This document shows positions 32,103 through 41,126 of a stretch of DNA of 64,000 bases, piece by piece. The number at the start of each line of letters is the position of its first letter. Position 1 is the first letter of the stretch. This DNA comes from JAYPWI01 sp964629575 (GTDB taxonomy: Bacteria; Actinomycetota; Acidimicrobiia; Acidimicrobiales; Poriferisodalaceae). The stretch lies in the NCBI GenBank assembly GCA_964629575.1, contig CAZVUM010000001.1, positions 1-64,000 on the forward strand, read 5' to 3'. The notes under the pieces are model-generated. The model ran no database searches. It was given only the letters and a program-made list of their open reading frames with translations, and had not been told where the DNA came from. Position numbers and translations under genes: made by a program.

Positions 32103-33701
32103 ATGACGGATCGACGTTCCCTGTGGGCCTGGTGCATGGAGTCCGAGGAGCCGACCAACGCCGAGCGAGTCGCCCTCGCCAAGCAGCTGAGCGAGCAGTA
32201 CGGGACCGCCATCACGGCCCAGCCGGTGCCGCGCGCCGAAGACGCGGAGCTTCGACCGTCGCGGATCTCGGTTCCCGATTCGGTAGCCGGCTGGTGCACC
32301 ACCGAGACCTTCGAGCGGGCGTTGTACGCCTATGGCGCCCACTTCACCGAGCGGGTCCGTGCCTTCAACCTCGAGTTCCCCAACCCGCCCGACGTCGTCG
32401 CCCATCCGGCGACCGAAGCCGAAGTCGAAGCCACTCTCGACTGGTGTGACGAGAACGGATACATCGCCGTGCCCTACGGGGGCGGCTCGTCGGTGGTCTG
32501 GGGGTTGGCACCGCCGGAGGACCGCGGACCCACGGTCATCATCAGCCTCGATCGCCTCGATCAGGTGCTCGAGGTCGATGAGGTGTCGCGTGCGGCCCGC
32601 ATCCAAGCCGGAGTCTTCGGCCCGCACCTCGAGGACCAACTGCGCCCGGCCGGCTACACGCTGAGGCACTTCCCGCAGTCGTTCCGGTTCTCGACCCTCG
32701 GTGGCTGGATCGCGACCCGTTCGGGCGGCCACTACGCCACGAACCACACCCACATCGACGACTTCGTCGAATCGACCCGGATGATCACGCCAGCCGGCTG
32801 GTGGGAATCACGGCGACTGCCCGGATCGGGTGCCGGGCCGAGCCCGGATCGCATGGTGATCGGGTCGGAGGGGATCTTCGGGATCATCACCGAGGCCTGG
32901 ATGCGCATCCAGCGCCGGCCGACCTTCCGGGCCACCGCCGGCATCACCTTCCCGACCTGGGAGGCCGGCTACGACGCTGTGCGCTCCATCGTCCAGGCGA
33001 AGCTGTGGCCGGCGAACCTCCGGATCCTCGATCCTGCCGAGGCAGGTCGGGCCGCTGGTCTCGATGGGACCAGCTCGCTCGTGATCGTGTCGTTCGAGAG
33101 CGCCGAGTTGAGCCAGCGGGCCAACATCGAGGCCGCCGTGGACCTCGCTCGACAGGCGGGCGGGCACGTTCCCGACGATGAGGTCCAGATCGACGACGGA
33201 ACCGGTACTCCCACCGGGCGCGGCGGCGCGGTCGGAGCGTGGCGTGATGCGTTCATCGGCGTGGGCAACGGGGTGGAGACGTCGCTCGGGCTCGTGGCGG
33301 ACACGTTCGAGACGGCGATCACGTGGGATCAGTGGCCCGACTTCGATGCCTCGGTGCGAGAGAAGGTGGGTGCGGCTCTCGCGGACACCTTCGGATCGCA
33401 CCACTCGCTCAGCTGCCGGTTCACCCACGTGTACACCGATGGCCCGGCTCCGTACTACACCTGGTCGGGCATGGGCTCTCAGGGCAGCGAAATCCAGCAG
33501 TGGCAGGCCATCAAGGATGCGGCCAACGAAGCGGTGGTCTCGGCTGGAGGCACCTCGACCCACCATCACGCAGTCGGTCGGATGCATCGTCCGAATGGCT
33601 ACGACGTGCAACGTCCAGAGCTGTTCGCCGAGTCGTTGCGTGCGGTGAAGAACCGACTCGACCCCAACGGCATCCTCAATCCGGGTGTGCTGATCGACTG
33701 A
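32103..33701 (+). CDS. FAD-binding oxidoreductase (alkyl-DHAP synthase-like, VAO family)
   Basis: The 532-residue VAO/PCMH-type flavoprotein has the FAD segment VPYGGGSSVVWG near residue 125, the second nucleotide element FSTLGGWIATRSGG, and a C-terminal THHHAVGRMH plus RVKN...DPNGILNPG end as in alkyldihydroxyacetone-phosphate synthases. That family makes ether-lipid precursors; in bacteria related proteins also oxidise hydroxy acids. ATG 32103 was chosen because conserved RRS-x-x-WAWC follows. The frame is open upstream as a shadow of the preceding gene. Confidence 0.87.
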   Translation: MTDRRSLWAWCMESEEPTNAERVALAKQLSEQYGTAITAQPVPRAEDAELRPSRISVPDSVAGWCTTETFERALYAYGAHFTERVRAFNLEFPNPPDVVAHPATEAEVEATLDWCDENGYIAVPYGGGSSVVWGLAPPEDRGPTVIISLDRLDQVLEVDEVSRAARIQAGVFGPHLEDQLRPAGYTLRHFPQSFRFSTLGGWIATRSGGHYATNHTHIDDFVESTRMITPAGWWESRRLPGSGAGPSPDRMVIGSEGIFGIITEAWMRIQRRPTFRATAGITFPTWEAGYDAVRSIVQAKLWPANLRILDPAEAGRAAGLDGTSSLVIVSFESAELSQRANIEAAVDLARQAGGHVPDDEVQIDDGTGTPTGRGGAVGAWRDAFIGVGNGVETSLGLVADTFETAITWDQWPDFDASVREKVGAALADTFGSHHSLSCRFTHVYTDGPAPYYTWSGMGSQGSEIQQWQAIKDAANEAVVSAGGTSTHHHAVGRMHRPNGYDVQRPELFAESLRAVKNRLDPNGILNPGVLID

Positions 33702-33730
33702 GTCGTCGATGGTGATCGGCGCAGTCAGGG

Positions 33731-35242
33731 TCAGGAGCGGAACTGGTCGATGACCCCGCCGAAGGTCTCGACCGACTCAGGGCCGAGATCGGCGAGCGCG
33801 ACAATGGCGGTATCGACACCTGCCGCGGAGGCAGCTCTGTAGCGGGCGACGTGGTCGTCGACCGTTCCGGCGGAGCTGGCGGTGGCGAAGCGTTCGGGTG
33901 AGACCCGCGCAGGCCGGAGTTGGTCGATGCGCGCCGCGAGGCTGCTCGCGTCCGGGGCCACGAGAGCCTTGGACAAGGCGGTGCGCTGGATGGTGTCGCG
34001 TTCGCGACCTTCGGCGTCGAGGTGCCGGTCGAGGACCTGGAGCTTCTGCCGAACCGTCTCGAGATCGCCCATCACGTTGCACATGGCGGCGTGGCGGGCG
34101 GCGAGGAGCAACGTGCGCTGTTCGCCGTTGCCGCCCACGAGGAGTGGAAGTGGGTCCTGGACCGGACGTGGGTAGCCCATTGCCTCTGGCACCGAGAGAG
34201 TGCGGCCGGTGTAGGCCTTCGCTCCCTTTCCCCACAGCACCGGGAGTGCCTCGAGTGTGTCCTCGAGGACGTCGAGGCGCCGGGCGGGCGGGAGGACCTC
34301 GTATCCGTAGGCCGCCTGCTCCTGATCGAACCATCCGGCGCCGAGCCCACAGATCACCCGCCCTCCGCTCAGGACGTCGACGGTCGCGACCGTCTTGGCG
34401 AGAAGGCCCACGTTGCGATGGCTGGCGCAGGTCACCAGCGAACCGACCCGCACCCGCTCGGTCTTGGCCGCGATCCAGGCGATCGTGGACCAGGCCTCGA
34501 GCATCGGATCCCAGGCTCTGCCGACCTGAGGAATCTGCCTGAAGTGATCCATCACCCAGATCGAATCGAAGCCGGCCGCCTCGGCCGCTGCGAGGGTCTC
34601 ATCGAACTCGTGAGGGTCCCGGTCGCCCTCCGCCCACGGGAAACGGCCCAACAGCAAACCGAACCCGAGGCCGCGGCGTGGGGAGGCCGGCGGCTTCTCG
34701 GCGGCGACCGCGATTTCGGCCGACACCGTGCGGGCCCTGGCCGGCGCAGGCGCGTCGGCGGTGACCGAATGAACGGCGTGGAATGACTCTGCGACGAGCT
34801 GCTGTCGTTGATCGGGCCATGCTGTGAGAGCTCGGCGCATGACCTCGTCGGGAACGCGTTTGTCGCGTGAGCGATTGAGTCGCCGGCAGCTGGCGGCGGA
34901 AGTGTCGAACGTGACCAGAAAGACGGGGAGGCCCTTCGACGACGCCACGCTGCGCCACTGCGCCCGCGCGTCGGCGTCGGTCCCGAGCGTGTCGACGACG
35001 GTGGTGAGGCCGCGACGCACCCGTTCGGCCACGATCTGATCGAGGAGCTTCAGCGCCACGGCGGATGCAGCCATGTCGCCCGCGCTGTCGCCGGCGAGGG
35101 CGCGGAGCTGATCGCTCGACACGGTCGCGTCCGGAAAGTTGGAGTGCGCCCACGTCGTCTTTCCCGAGGCAGGAGGCCCGGCGAGGATCACCAGGCAGGG
35201 CGACGGGAGAACGATCTCCTCCTCGACCTCGTCCTCCGGCAT
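33731..35242 (-). CDS. Fusion of an AAA/polynucleotide-kinase-like P-loop domain and an F420-dependent LLM oxidoreductase
   Basis: Residues 1-170 are a P-loop NTPase of the AAA_33 type with GPPASGKTT at 22-30 and R-x-x-R lid residues near 130 (RLNRSRDKRVP). Residues about 190-503 are a luciferase-like (LLM) TIM barrel: GLLLGRFPW, GFDSIWVMDHF, LVTCASHRN, GAGWFDQEQAAYG. LLM enzymes use F420 or FMN. One frame spans both domains without a stop. The kinase part may modify the substrate of the oxidoreductase or a nucleic acid; this is inference. It sits 17 bp after DUF2277. Confidence 0.82.
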   Translation of the reverse strand: MPEDEVEEEIVLPSPCLVILAGPPASGKTTWAHSNFPDATVSSDQLRALAGDSAGDMAASAVALKLLDQIVAERVRRGLTTVVDTLGTDADARAQWRSVASSKGLPVFLVTFDTSAASCRRLNRSRDKRVPDEVMRRALTAWPDQRQQLVAESFHAVHSVTADAPAPARARTVSAEIAVAAEKPPASPRRGLGFGLLLGRFPWAEGDRDPHEFDETLAAAEAAGFDSIWVMDHFRQIPQVGRAWDPMLEAWSTIAWIAAKTERVRVGSLVTCASHRNVGLLAKTVATVDVLSGGRVICGLGAGWFDQEQAAYGYEVLPPARRLDVLEDTLEALPVLWGKGAKAYTGRTLSVPEAMGYPRPVQDPLPLLVGGNGEQRTLLLAARHAAMCNVMGDLETVRQKLQVLDRHLDAEGRERDTIQRTALSKALVAPDASSLAARIDQLRPARVSPERFATASSAGTVDDHVARYRAASAAGVDTAIVALADLGPESVETFGGVIDQFRS

Positions 35243-35258
35243 CGAACGGATCGGTCCG

Positions 35259-35510
35259 TCAGCCGGCGCGCTGCAGGCGGCGCAGGGGCGGCTCTGTCTT
35301 GGGTGGGTTGCGGCGCGGCGGGAGCTCGGCGATCAGATCGAGCGTGGCGGCGGCGATGATGTCGACAGCACGATCCACCGCGTCTTCGGTGCGGGCCGAG
35401 ACCTTCGAGATGCCACCCACCTTGCGCACATACTGAAGCGCTGCCGCGCGGATCTCTTGTTCTGTCGCATCGGGCTCGAGCCCGCGCAGGGTCGTGATGT
35501 TCCGGCACAT
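35259..35510 (-). CDS. DUF2277 family protein
   Basis: The 83-residue protein begins MCRNITTLRGLEP and contains EEIRAAALQYVRKV-like sequence, the hallmark of DUF2277. Relatives are small conserved proteins whose function is unknown. It precedes the kinase-LLM gene by 17 bp on the same strand, so the two are probably co-transcribed. Confidence 0.88.
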   Translation of the reverse strand: MCRNITTLRGLEPDATEQEIRAAALQYVRKVGGISKVSARTEDAVDRAVDIIAAATLDLIAELPPRRNPPKTEPPLRRLQRAG

Positions 35511-35575
35511 GGGTCCGAATCTAGTGGCGGGCCGTTCGTTGGTCGGCGCTGTGCGCCCCTAGGCTGCGCGGCGTC

Positions 35576-36421
35576 ATGTGGAGAGGGCGACGGGGGATCC
35601 AGCTTGTCGGAAGTGTCCTTCTCATCGCGCTTCTCGTGGGCGCATGTGGCAGCGACGAGGAGCCGGGCCCGGATTTCAGCGCTCTGCTGACGAGTGCCGG
35701 CTCGCTGACGCGTGCCGAGTCCCCGTTGGCGTTCGTTCAGGCGCTGCGCGTCGAGACCGGCGCCGGTGCCTTCCTCGAGCAGACGACCGAAGGCGTGTAC
35801 GACGGCGAAGTCGATCAGGCCAGCCTCGTCGTCACGACTGAGCAGTCCGAGGACGGCGGTTCATTGTTCGTCGTGGACAGCACGGTCGATCCGGGGACGA
35901 CGCTGCGACTCGTCATGGACGGTCGTCAGGTCTTTCTGCGCGTCGACGTGCTGGGGCTCGACAACACGGCGTGGTCGATCGTCCCCGCGAGCGAGGCGAC
36001 CCCAACCGCCGACAGCACGGTTGCGGTCCTCGGCGCAGCTCTTGTCGCCGAGCCCGCCGCGGCCGAACGGATCGGGGAGATCGGCGCGGAGGACGTCGGC
36101 GGAGTCGCCGCGACCCGCTACCGAGTTCCTGCCAACGCAGCGGAGGTGGCGATCTATCTCCCCAGCGAGACGCTCAACGTGCTCAGTGAGCAGGGCCTTG
36201 GAACACGTCCGATCGACGCGCGGACGTTTGTCGAGTTCTGGCTCGATGATGCGGGCAGGATCAGAAGGATCGAGATCGATCACGAGCCCCTGCTCGCGGC
36301 GATGAACGTCGAGGCCCTGCGCGATGTGACGATGTTCCGTCAACGGTTCGAGATCACCCAGTTCGGTGGTGTGGCCGTGCAGGTTCCGAGCCCCGCCGAG
36401 ATCGCGGTGGACGGGGAATAG
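35576..36421 (+). CDS. LppX/LprG-like lipoprotein
   Basis: The 281-residue lipoprotein has signal SVLLIALLVGAC with the lipobox Cys near residue 24. An alpha/beta sandwich follows with alternating beta strands (TGAGAFLEQTTEGVYDG, LRLVMDGRQVFLRVD, TRYRVPANAAEVAIYLP, FWLDDAGRIRRIEID). This pattern resembles the LppX/LprAFG family of lipid-binding or lipid-carrying envelope proteins. No ligand can be deduced. It ends 2 bp before the class II aldolase start. Confidence 0.72.
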   Translation: MWRGRRGIQLVGSVLLIALLVGACGSDEEPGPDFSALLTSAGSLTRAESPLAFVQALRVETGAGAFLEQTTEGVYDGEVDQASLVVTTEQSEDGGSLFVVDSTVDPGTTLRLVMDGRQVFLRVDVLGLDNTAWSIVPASEATPTADSTVAVLGAALVAEPAAAERIGEIGAEDVGGVAATRYRVPANAAEVAIYLPSETLNVLSEQGLGTRPIDARTFVEFWLDDAGRIRRIEIDHEPLLAAMNVEALRDVTMFRQRFEITQFGGVAVQVPSPAEIAVDGE

Positions 36422-36423
36422 TC

Positions 36424-37158
36424 GTGACGGTGCCGCTTGCCGAGCAGCGCCGCCAACTCGCTCTCGCGTGCCGGGTGATGGCCCACCGCGGACTCGTGGC
36501 GGACATCCTCGGGCACATCAGTTGGAGAATTGACGACCGCCACCTGCTCGTTCGGTGTCGCGGTGCAGACGAGCGCGGACTTCGCTTCACGACCCCCGAC
36601 GACATCCGCCTGGTCGACCTCGACGGCGAGGCCGGCGCGCCAGGCGAACTCGACTCACACCGGCCGCCCAATGAGCTGTCGATCCACACGGAGCTCATGC
36701 GGCGCCGCGATGTGGAGTCGGTGGTACATGTTCATCCCTCCGACGTCGTGGTCGCAGCGATGAGTGAGATCGACCTCGTTCCGTGGATCGGTGCGTACGA
36801 CATCCCTGCGATGAGGCTCGCCGAGGAAGGCATTCCCGTTCACCCGCGAGCGGTCCTCATCAGCGGAGCGGAGCTCGCGGAGGAGATGATGGAGTCCATG
36901 GGGAATGCCGATGTGGTAATTCTGGCGGGGCACGGGCTCGTGACGGTCGGAACGACCCCCGTCGAGGCGATGCTGCGCGCGCTGCAGGTCACCGAGCTGG
37001 CGCGGTTGTCGCTGGCCGTCGTCCACGCTGGTGGCGAGCCGACGCCGATCTCGCAGGCCGATCGGGCGGAGCTTCCCGACCTCGGTGCCGGCTTCAATCA
37101 CGAAGTGCTGTGGCGACATCATCTCGCGAGCCTCGATGCAGACGGATGGGGACTCTGA
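36424..37158 (+). CDS. Class II aldolase/adducin-family protein
   Basis: The 244-residue zinc-type lyase fold has metal-ligand histidines in HVHPS (near residue 100) and GHG (near 169), plus the early GHISWRI segment. Members act on phosphorylated or CoA-linked hydroxy-acids such as fuculose phosphate and 4-hydroxy-2-oxo acids. Starting at GTG and overlapping the Rieske gene by one base (TGATG), it heads the aromatic cluster and may cleave a ring-opened intermediate; the substrate is unknown. Confidence 0.85.
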   Translation: MTVPLAEQRRQLALACRVMAHRGLVADILGHISWRIDDRHLLVRCRGADERGLRFTTPDDIRLVDLDGEAGAPGELDSHRPPNELSIHTELMRRRDVESVVHVHPSDVVVAAMSEIDLVPWIGAYDIPAMRLAEEGIPVHPRAVLISGAELAEEMMESMGNADVVILAGHGLVTVGTTPVEAMLRALQVTELARLSLAVVHAGGEPTPISQADRAELPDLGAGFNHEVLWRHHLASLDADGWGL

Positions 37159-38534
37159 TGCCGCCGGACGTGTCGGAGGTGACGAGCGCAGCACGCCGCG
37201 GGCTCGTCCCCGCCCACGTCTACAACGACCAGGCCATCTTCGAGCTCGAGCGGGACCGTCTCTTCTCGCGGGCCTGGTTGTTCGTGGCGCACGAGTCCGA
37301 GATCCCCGAGCCCAACAGCTACGTCGTGCGCAACATCCTCGGCGACTCGCTCCTCGTCACACGCGGCGTGGACGGCGAGATCCACGTGATGTTCAACATG
37401 TGTGTTCATCGTGGAATGCAGGTGTGTCGGGCCGAACGCGGGACCGCCTCGACGTTTCGCTGTCCGTACCACGCCTGGACCTACCGCAGCGATGGCACGC
37501 TCGCGGGCCTGCCCTTCCACCAGGACGCATACGGCGGCGAGGAGGGCTTCCGCAAGGAAGGTCAAGCCCTCCTGGCGGTCCCTTCGGTCGCCAACCGCAA
37601 CGGGCTGATCTTCGCGAGCCTGGATCCTGACGCGCCGCCGTTCGACGAGTGGCTGGGGGACTTCGCCTTCTACCTGGACTTCTACACGAAGCCCACGGAC
37701 GCGGGGATCGAGCTCCGGGGACCTCAGCGCTGGCGCGTCAACGCCAACTGGAAGATCGGCGCAGAGAACTTCATGGGCGACAGCTATCACACGCCCCACA
37801 CCCACGCGAGCGTGGTGGACATCCGGTTGTTCGGGGAGCCGCGTCCCAACAAACGCAAAGAGGGAGTCCTCTACACCGCAGGACGAGGTGGCGGCACCAC
37901 CTACAAGCTGCCCGCAGAAGGCGACCTCGACTCCGGGCTCGGCTACGTCGGGTACCCGGCTGACCTGCGTGCCACGATGGCCGCCTCGTGGCCGGCCGAA
38001 CGACGGGCGTTGGTGGACAACGGCGGCTTCATGCCCTCGGCGGCGACGCTGTTCCCGAACCTCAGCTTCGTCCACAACTGGCCCGCTGTGGACGAAGAGG
38101 GGACGCTGGCGCCCTTCACGTCGATCCGCCTCTGGCAACCGATCGGACCGAGCGAAACCGAGTGCCTGTCGTGGTTCGCGGTCGCGGCTGACGCGTCAGG
38201 GGAGTTCAAGGAGCGGAGCTACAAGGCGTACATCATGTGTTTCGGCACGTCGGGCATGTTCGAGCAGGACGACGTGGAGAACTGGGTGTCGATCACCACC
38301 ACCGCCGGCGGCTCGATGGCCCGCAGGCTGTTGCTGAACAACCGGATGGGGCTCGACCACGAGGACCGCTCGCTCGTCGAGCAGCACGACGGGTTTGCCG
38401 GACCCGGCGTCGGCTACCAAGGGTTCAACGAGCACGGCCAGCGTCACTGGTTCGCCCAGTGGTGCGATCTCCTCGAACAGGAGGCGCCCACGATCGCGCC
38501 GATCGCGTTTGGGGCGGACGCGTCGGATGGCTGA
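37158..38534 (+). CDS. Aromatic ring-hydroxylating dioxygenase, alpha subunit (Rieske)
   Basis: The 458-residue large subunit has the Rieske ligands in MCVHRGMQVC and CPYHAWTY (C-x-H...C-x2-H, near residues 80-104) and the mononuclear iron site in NFMGDSYHTPHTH near 206-217 with a later Asp. It inserts both atoms of O2 into an aromatic ring to give a cis-dihydrodiol. The matching beta subunit and dihydrodiol dehydrogenase follow directly. Ferredoxin and reductase genes are not nearby. A CTGACGCGTCAG palindrome lies in it at 38188-38199. Confidence 0.92.
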   Translation: MPPDVSEVTSAARRGLVPAHVYNDQAIFELERDRLFSRAWLFVAHESEIPEPNSYVVRNILGDSLLVTRGVDGEIHVMFNMCVHRGMQVCRAERGTASTFRCPYHAWTYRSDGTLAGLPFHQDAYGGEEGFRKEGQALLAVPSVANRNGLIFASLDPDAPPFDEWLGDFAFYLDFYTKPTDAGIELRGPQRWRVNANWKIGAENFMGDSYHTPHTHASVVDIRLFGEPRPNKRKEGVLYTAGRGGGTTYKLPAEGDLDSGLGYVGYPADLRATMAASWPAERRALVDNGGFMPSAATLFPNLSFVHNWPAVDEEGTLAPFTSIRLWQPIGPSETECLSWFAVAADASGEFKERSYKAYIMCFGTSGMFEQDDVENWVSITTTAGGSMARRLLLNNRMGLDHEDRSLVEQHDGFAGPGVGYQGFNEHGQRHWFAQWCDLLEQEAPTIAPIAFGADASDG

Positions 38535-39048
38535 CGCGCCGCTTCCGTACACGGACGCGCGTCACCTGGACGCGCACCAGTTCCTGGTTGAAGAAGCCCA
38601 CCTCCTCGACAGCGGCCAGTTCGAGGCCTGGCTCGGTCTGCTGACCTGTGACGTGGAGTACGTGATGCCCGTGCGCGTCACGGCGGTGAAGGCGATCGAT
38701 GAGGCGTCGGTCCGGACCATGGACCACTTCGCCGAGGACTACTACTCACTTCGACTGAGGGTGCAACGCTTCGCCACGGCTCACGCGTGGACGGAGGATC
38801 CCCAGAGCCGGGTCCGGCACCACATCACGAACGTCCGGACCTTCGCCGGGGAGGACGCTGACGCGCTTGTGGTCGAGTCGGCGGTGATGGTGTTTCGGTC
38901 CCGCGGTGACCAGCAGGCTCCGGACTTTCTGAGCGCGGGCCGACGCGACATCCTGCGGCGCGTCGGCGGGGACCTACGCCTGGCCCGACGCGAGATCGAG
39001 GTGGACGAAGCGGTTCTCCGAACGCAGAACCTGGCGGTCTTCCTGTGA
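38527..39048 (+). CDS. Aromatic ring-hydroxylating dioxygenase, beta subunit
   Basis: The 173-residue protein belongs to the SnoaL/NTF2-like beta-subunit family: QFLVEEAHLLDSGQFEAWLGL, YVMPVRVT, and the closing RREIEVDEAVLRTQNLAVFL are typical. It gives structure to the alpha3beta3 enzyme. ATG 38527 overlaps the alpha subunit by 8 bp, so the two are made together. The ATG is followed by CTGACGCG, one of the GACGCG-rich stretches clustered in this region. Confidence 0.9.
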   Translation: MADAPLPYTDARHLDAHQFLVEEAHLLDSGQFEAWLGLLTCDVEYVMPVRVTAVKAIDEASVRTMDHFAEDYYSLRLRVQRFATAHAWTEDPQSRVRHHITNVRTFAGEDADALVVESAVMVFRSRGDQQAPDFLSAGRRDILRRVGGDLRLARREIEVDEAVLRTQNLAVFL

Positions 39049-39830
39049 CGCTGCTGGAGGGTCGCAGGTGCCTGGTGGTCGGCGGTGGATCGGGCATCGG
39101 ACGGGCGGTCGTGGAGCGGTTCCTCGCGGAGGGCGCGTCAGTGGGTGTTCTCGAGCTGGATTCGACGAAATGCGAGTCGCTGACGCGCGTCGGCGGGATC
39201 GGCCCCGTCGTGCGGGGGGACGCGTCGGAATGGGATGCGAATGACTCGGCCGTCGAGGCCGTCATCGACGCTTTCGGGCGACTGGACACCTTGGTGCAGT
39301 GCGTCGGAGTGTTCGACTACTACCGGGGCCTGGGGGAGCTGACGCGTCAGCAGCTCGACGCCGGCTTCGACGAGATCTTCGCAACGAACGTCCGGAGTCA
39401 CCTCGTGGGGGTGCACGCGTCAGCCGCTGCACTGCGCGAATCGAAGGGCTCGGTGATTCTCACGCTTTCGACGTCCAGCTACGCGTCAGGGCGTGGGGGA
39501 GTGCTGTACGTGGCATCGAAGTTCGCCCTGCGCGGCGTCGTCGAGTCCCTCGCGGACGAGATGGCGCCAGATGTGCGCGTCAACGGCGTCGCTCCGGGCG
39601 GAACCCTCGACACCGACCTGCGCGGGCTGCGGTCGCTCGGTGAATCCGATCGGTCGATGGCTGACGCGTCAGGCCGCGAAGAGGACCTGCGCGCCAGAAC
39701 ACGCCTCGAAGTCGCTCTCACCCCTGCTGATCACGCTGCGAGCTACGCGTTCCTCGCGTCAGAGGGCGCGAGGGGGATGACCGGACGCGTCCTGCATCCC
39801 GACGGCGGCGCGAACCTGCCGCGCCGCTGA
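39045..39830 (+). CDS. Short-chain dehydrogenase, probable cis-dihydrodiol dehydrogenase
   Basis: The 261-residue SDR has GGGSGIG as the NAD-binding motif, catalytic Ser in LSTSSYA and YVASK with Tyr and Lys. It oxidises the cis-dihydrodiol made by the Rieske dioxygenase to a catechol, judged by position directly after the beta subunit (4-bp overlap). The family label resembles BphB/HcaB. Perfect CTGACGCGTCAG copies lie inside at 39339-39350 and 39661-39672. Confidence 0.87.
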   Translation: MTLLEGRRCLVVGGGSGIGRAVVERFLAEGASVGVLELDSTKCESLTRVGGIGPVVRGDASEWDANDSAVEAVIDAFGRLDTLVQCVGVFDYYRGLGELTRQQLDAGFDEIFATNVRSHLVGVHASAAALRESKGSVILTLSTSSYASGRGGVLYVASKFALRGVVESLADEMAPDVRVNGVAPGGTLDTDLRGLRSLGESDRSMADASGREEDLRARTRLEVALTPADHAASYAFLASEGARGMTGRVLHPDGGANLPRR

Positions 39831-39863
39831 CGCGCCGCTGCCCTTCCGCGTTCCGCCGGCGCG

Positions 39864-40499
39864 TCAGCGCATCGAGATGGTGCCCATCACGTCGTCGTCG
39901 CCAGATCCCGGAGCGGCGATCTCCACGATCCGTTCGTCGACGTCGTCGTACTCCAGGCGCAGGGCGCGGCACATCGTGGCGTGCAGCATGTACATCGACG
40001 TGGCATAGGTGAGCTCGATGATCTGCTCCTCGTCGAGGTGGCTGCGCAACGCGTCATAGGTGGCGTCCTGGACGCGTCCGCCGCCCATGACGAGCTCATC
40101 GGCGAACGCCAGCACTGCCCGTTCCTCGCCGGTCCACAGGTCCGCCACCGACCATGCGGGCACCGCGGCGAGCTGCTCGTCGGTCACTCCTTCGCGCCGC
40201 GCCGCCTTGCAGTGCTGGCTGAACACGAACTGGCTGCCCGCAGCAAAGCCCGCACGCGTCAGCGCGAGCTCCCGGAGCCGCGGGTCGAGCGATCGGTTGG
40301 GGCTGTTGAACAGCGCAAATCCGGCGACCATGTGGTCGAGCAGCTCTGGCGTCTGAGCGAAGACCGTCCACCAGTTGCCCGGAGTCCCCGTTGCGGTCCC
40401 AGGCTCGGCGACGGGGTCGCGATCGCCGAACAAGCGCTCGTAGATGGGCAACACACTGTCTGGCGCGTCAGCGCGAGGGATCTGTTGTGTCCGTGGCAT
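39864..40499 (-). CDS. Carboxymuconolactone decarboxylase-like (AhpD fold) protein
   Basis: The 211-residue protein has the CMD/AhpD core near residues 90-130 (LRELALTRAGFAAGSQFVFSQHCKAARREGV). The paired CxxC of AhpD is absent: a single Cys with His (QHC) remains, so peroxidase activity is doubtful. It may be a gamma-carboxymuconolactone decarboxylase relative serving the aromatic pathway. ATG 40499 or ATG 40505 (two residues longer) could start it. It runs convergent to the SDR. Confidence 0.75.
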   Translation of the reverse strand: MPRTQQIPRADAPDSVLPIYERLFGDRDPVAEPGTATGTPGNWWTVFAQTPELLDHMVAGFALFNSPNRSLDPRLRELALTRAGFAAGSQFVFSQHCKAARREGVTDEQLAAVPAWSVADLWTGEERAVLAFADELVMGGGRVQDATYDALRSHLDEEQIIELTYATSMYMLHATMCRALRLEYDDVDERIVEIAAPGSGDDDVMGTISMR

Positions 40500-40548
40500 G
40501 CGCATACTGTAAGGGCGCCCAATCCAACGACAAGGGGGGTCCGTCGAG

Positions 40549-41124
40549 ATGGGACAGACACCGAAGAACACCGAGTTCGAGTTCCGCGGGTTCAACCACG
40601 TGGCTCTCGTCTGCAAGGACATGGCCCGCACGGTCGACTTCTACACCAACGTGCTCGGGATGCCGCTCATCAAGACGCTCGAGATTCCCGGGGGCGGCCA
40701 GCACTTCTTCTTCGATGCGGGCAACGGGGATTCGCTTGCCTTCTTCTGGTTCCCCGGCGCTCCCGAGGCCGCGCCAGGCGTCGCATCGGCCGGTGAGCTC
40801 CCGGGCGGCGGCAACATCGTCTCCGCCCACGGGTCGATGAACCACATCGCCCTCGACGTGCCGGCCGACAAGTTCGACGACTGTGTCGACCGGCTCAGGG
40901 ACAAGGGCGTCGAGGTGAGCATGGTGCTCAACCACGACAACAGCGAGTCCACGGTGTCGCAGGAGCTGCACCCCGGCGTGTTCGTCCGTTCGGTCTACTT
41001 CTGGGACCCCGACGGTGTCCTGCTCGAGTTCGCGTGTTGGACCCACGACGGCTTCACCGAAGCCGATCGCCAGCACCTCCCCGCCGATGCCGACGGCCAG
41101 CGCGTCGAGTTGGTCGCGGACTGA
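40549..41124 (+). CDS. VOC-family (glyoxalase/extradiol dioxygenase-like) protein
   Basis: The 191-residue protein has two beta-alpha-beta-beta-beta modules. Metal ligand His is at residue 17 (FNHVALV), a second His in SMNHIALDV near residue 100, and a Glu in GVLLEFACW near 160, the usual H-H-E trio. In this setting it is likely an extradiol catechol dioxygenase or isomerase that acts after the dihydrodiol dehydrogenase; that is inference from context. Confidence 0.82.
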   Translation: MGQTPKNTEFEFRGFNHVALVCKDMARTVDFYTNVLGMPLIKTLEIPGGGQHFFFDAGNGDSLAFFWFPGAPEAAPGVASAGELPGGGNIVSAHGSMNHIALDVPADKFDDCVDRLRDKGVEVSMVLNHDNSESTVSQELHPGVFVRSVYFWDPDGVLLEFACWTHDGFTEADRQHLPADADGQRVELVAD

Positions 41125-41126
41125 AG

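Noticed and set aside
39864..40499. AhpD-type selenoprotein
   Set aside because: No in-frame UGA is present, and the active-site CxxC is not conserved.
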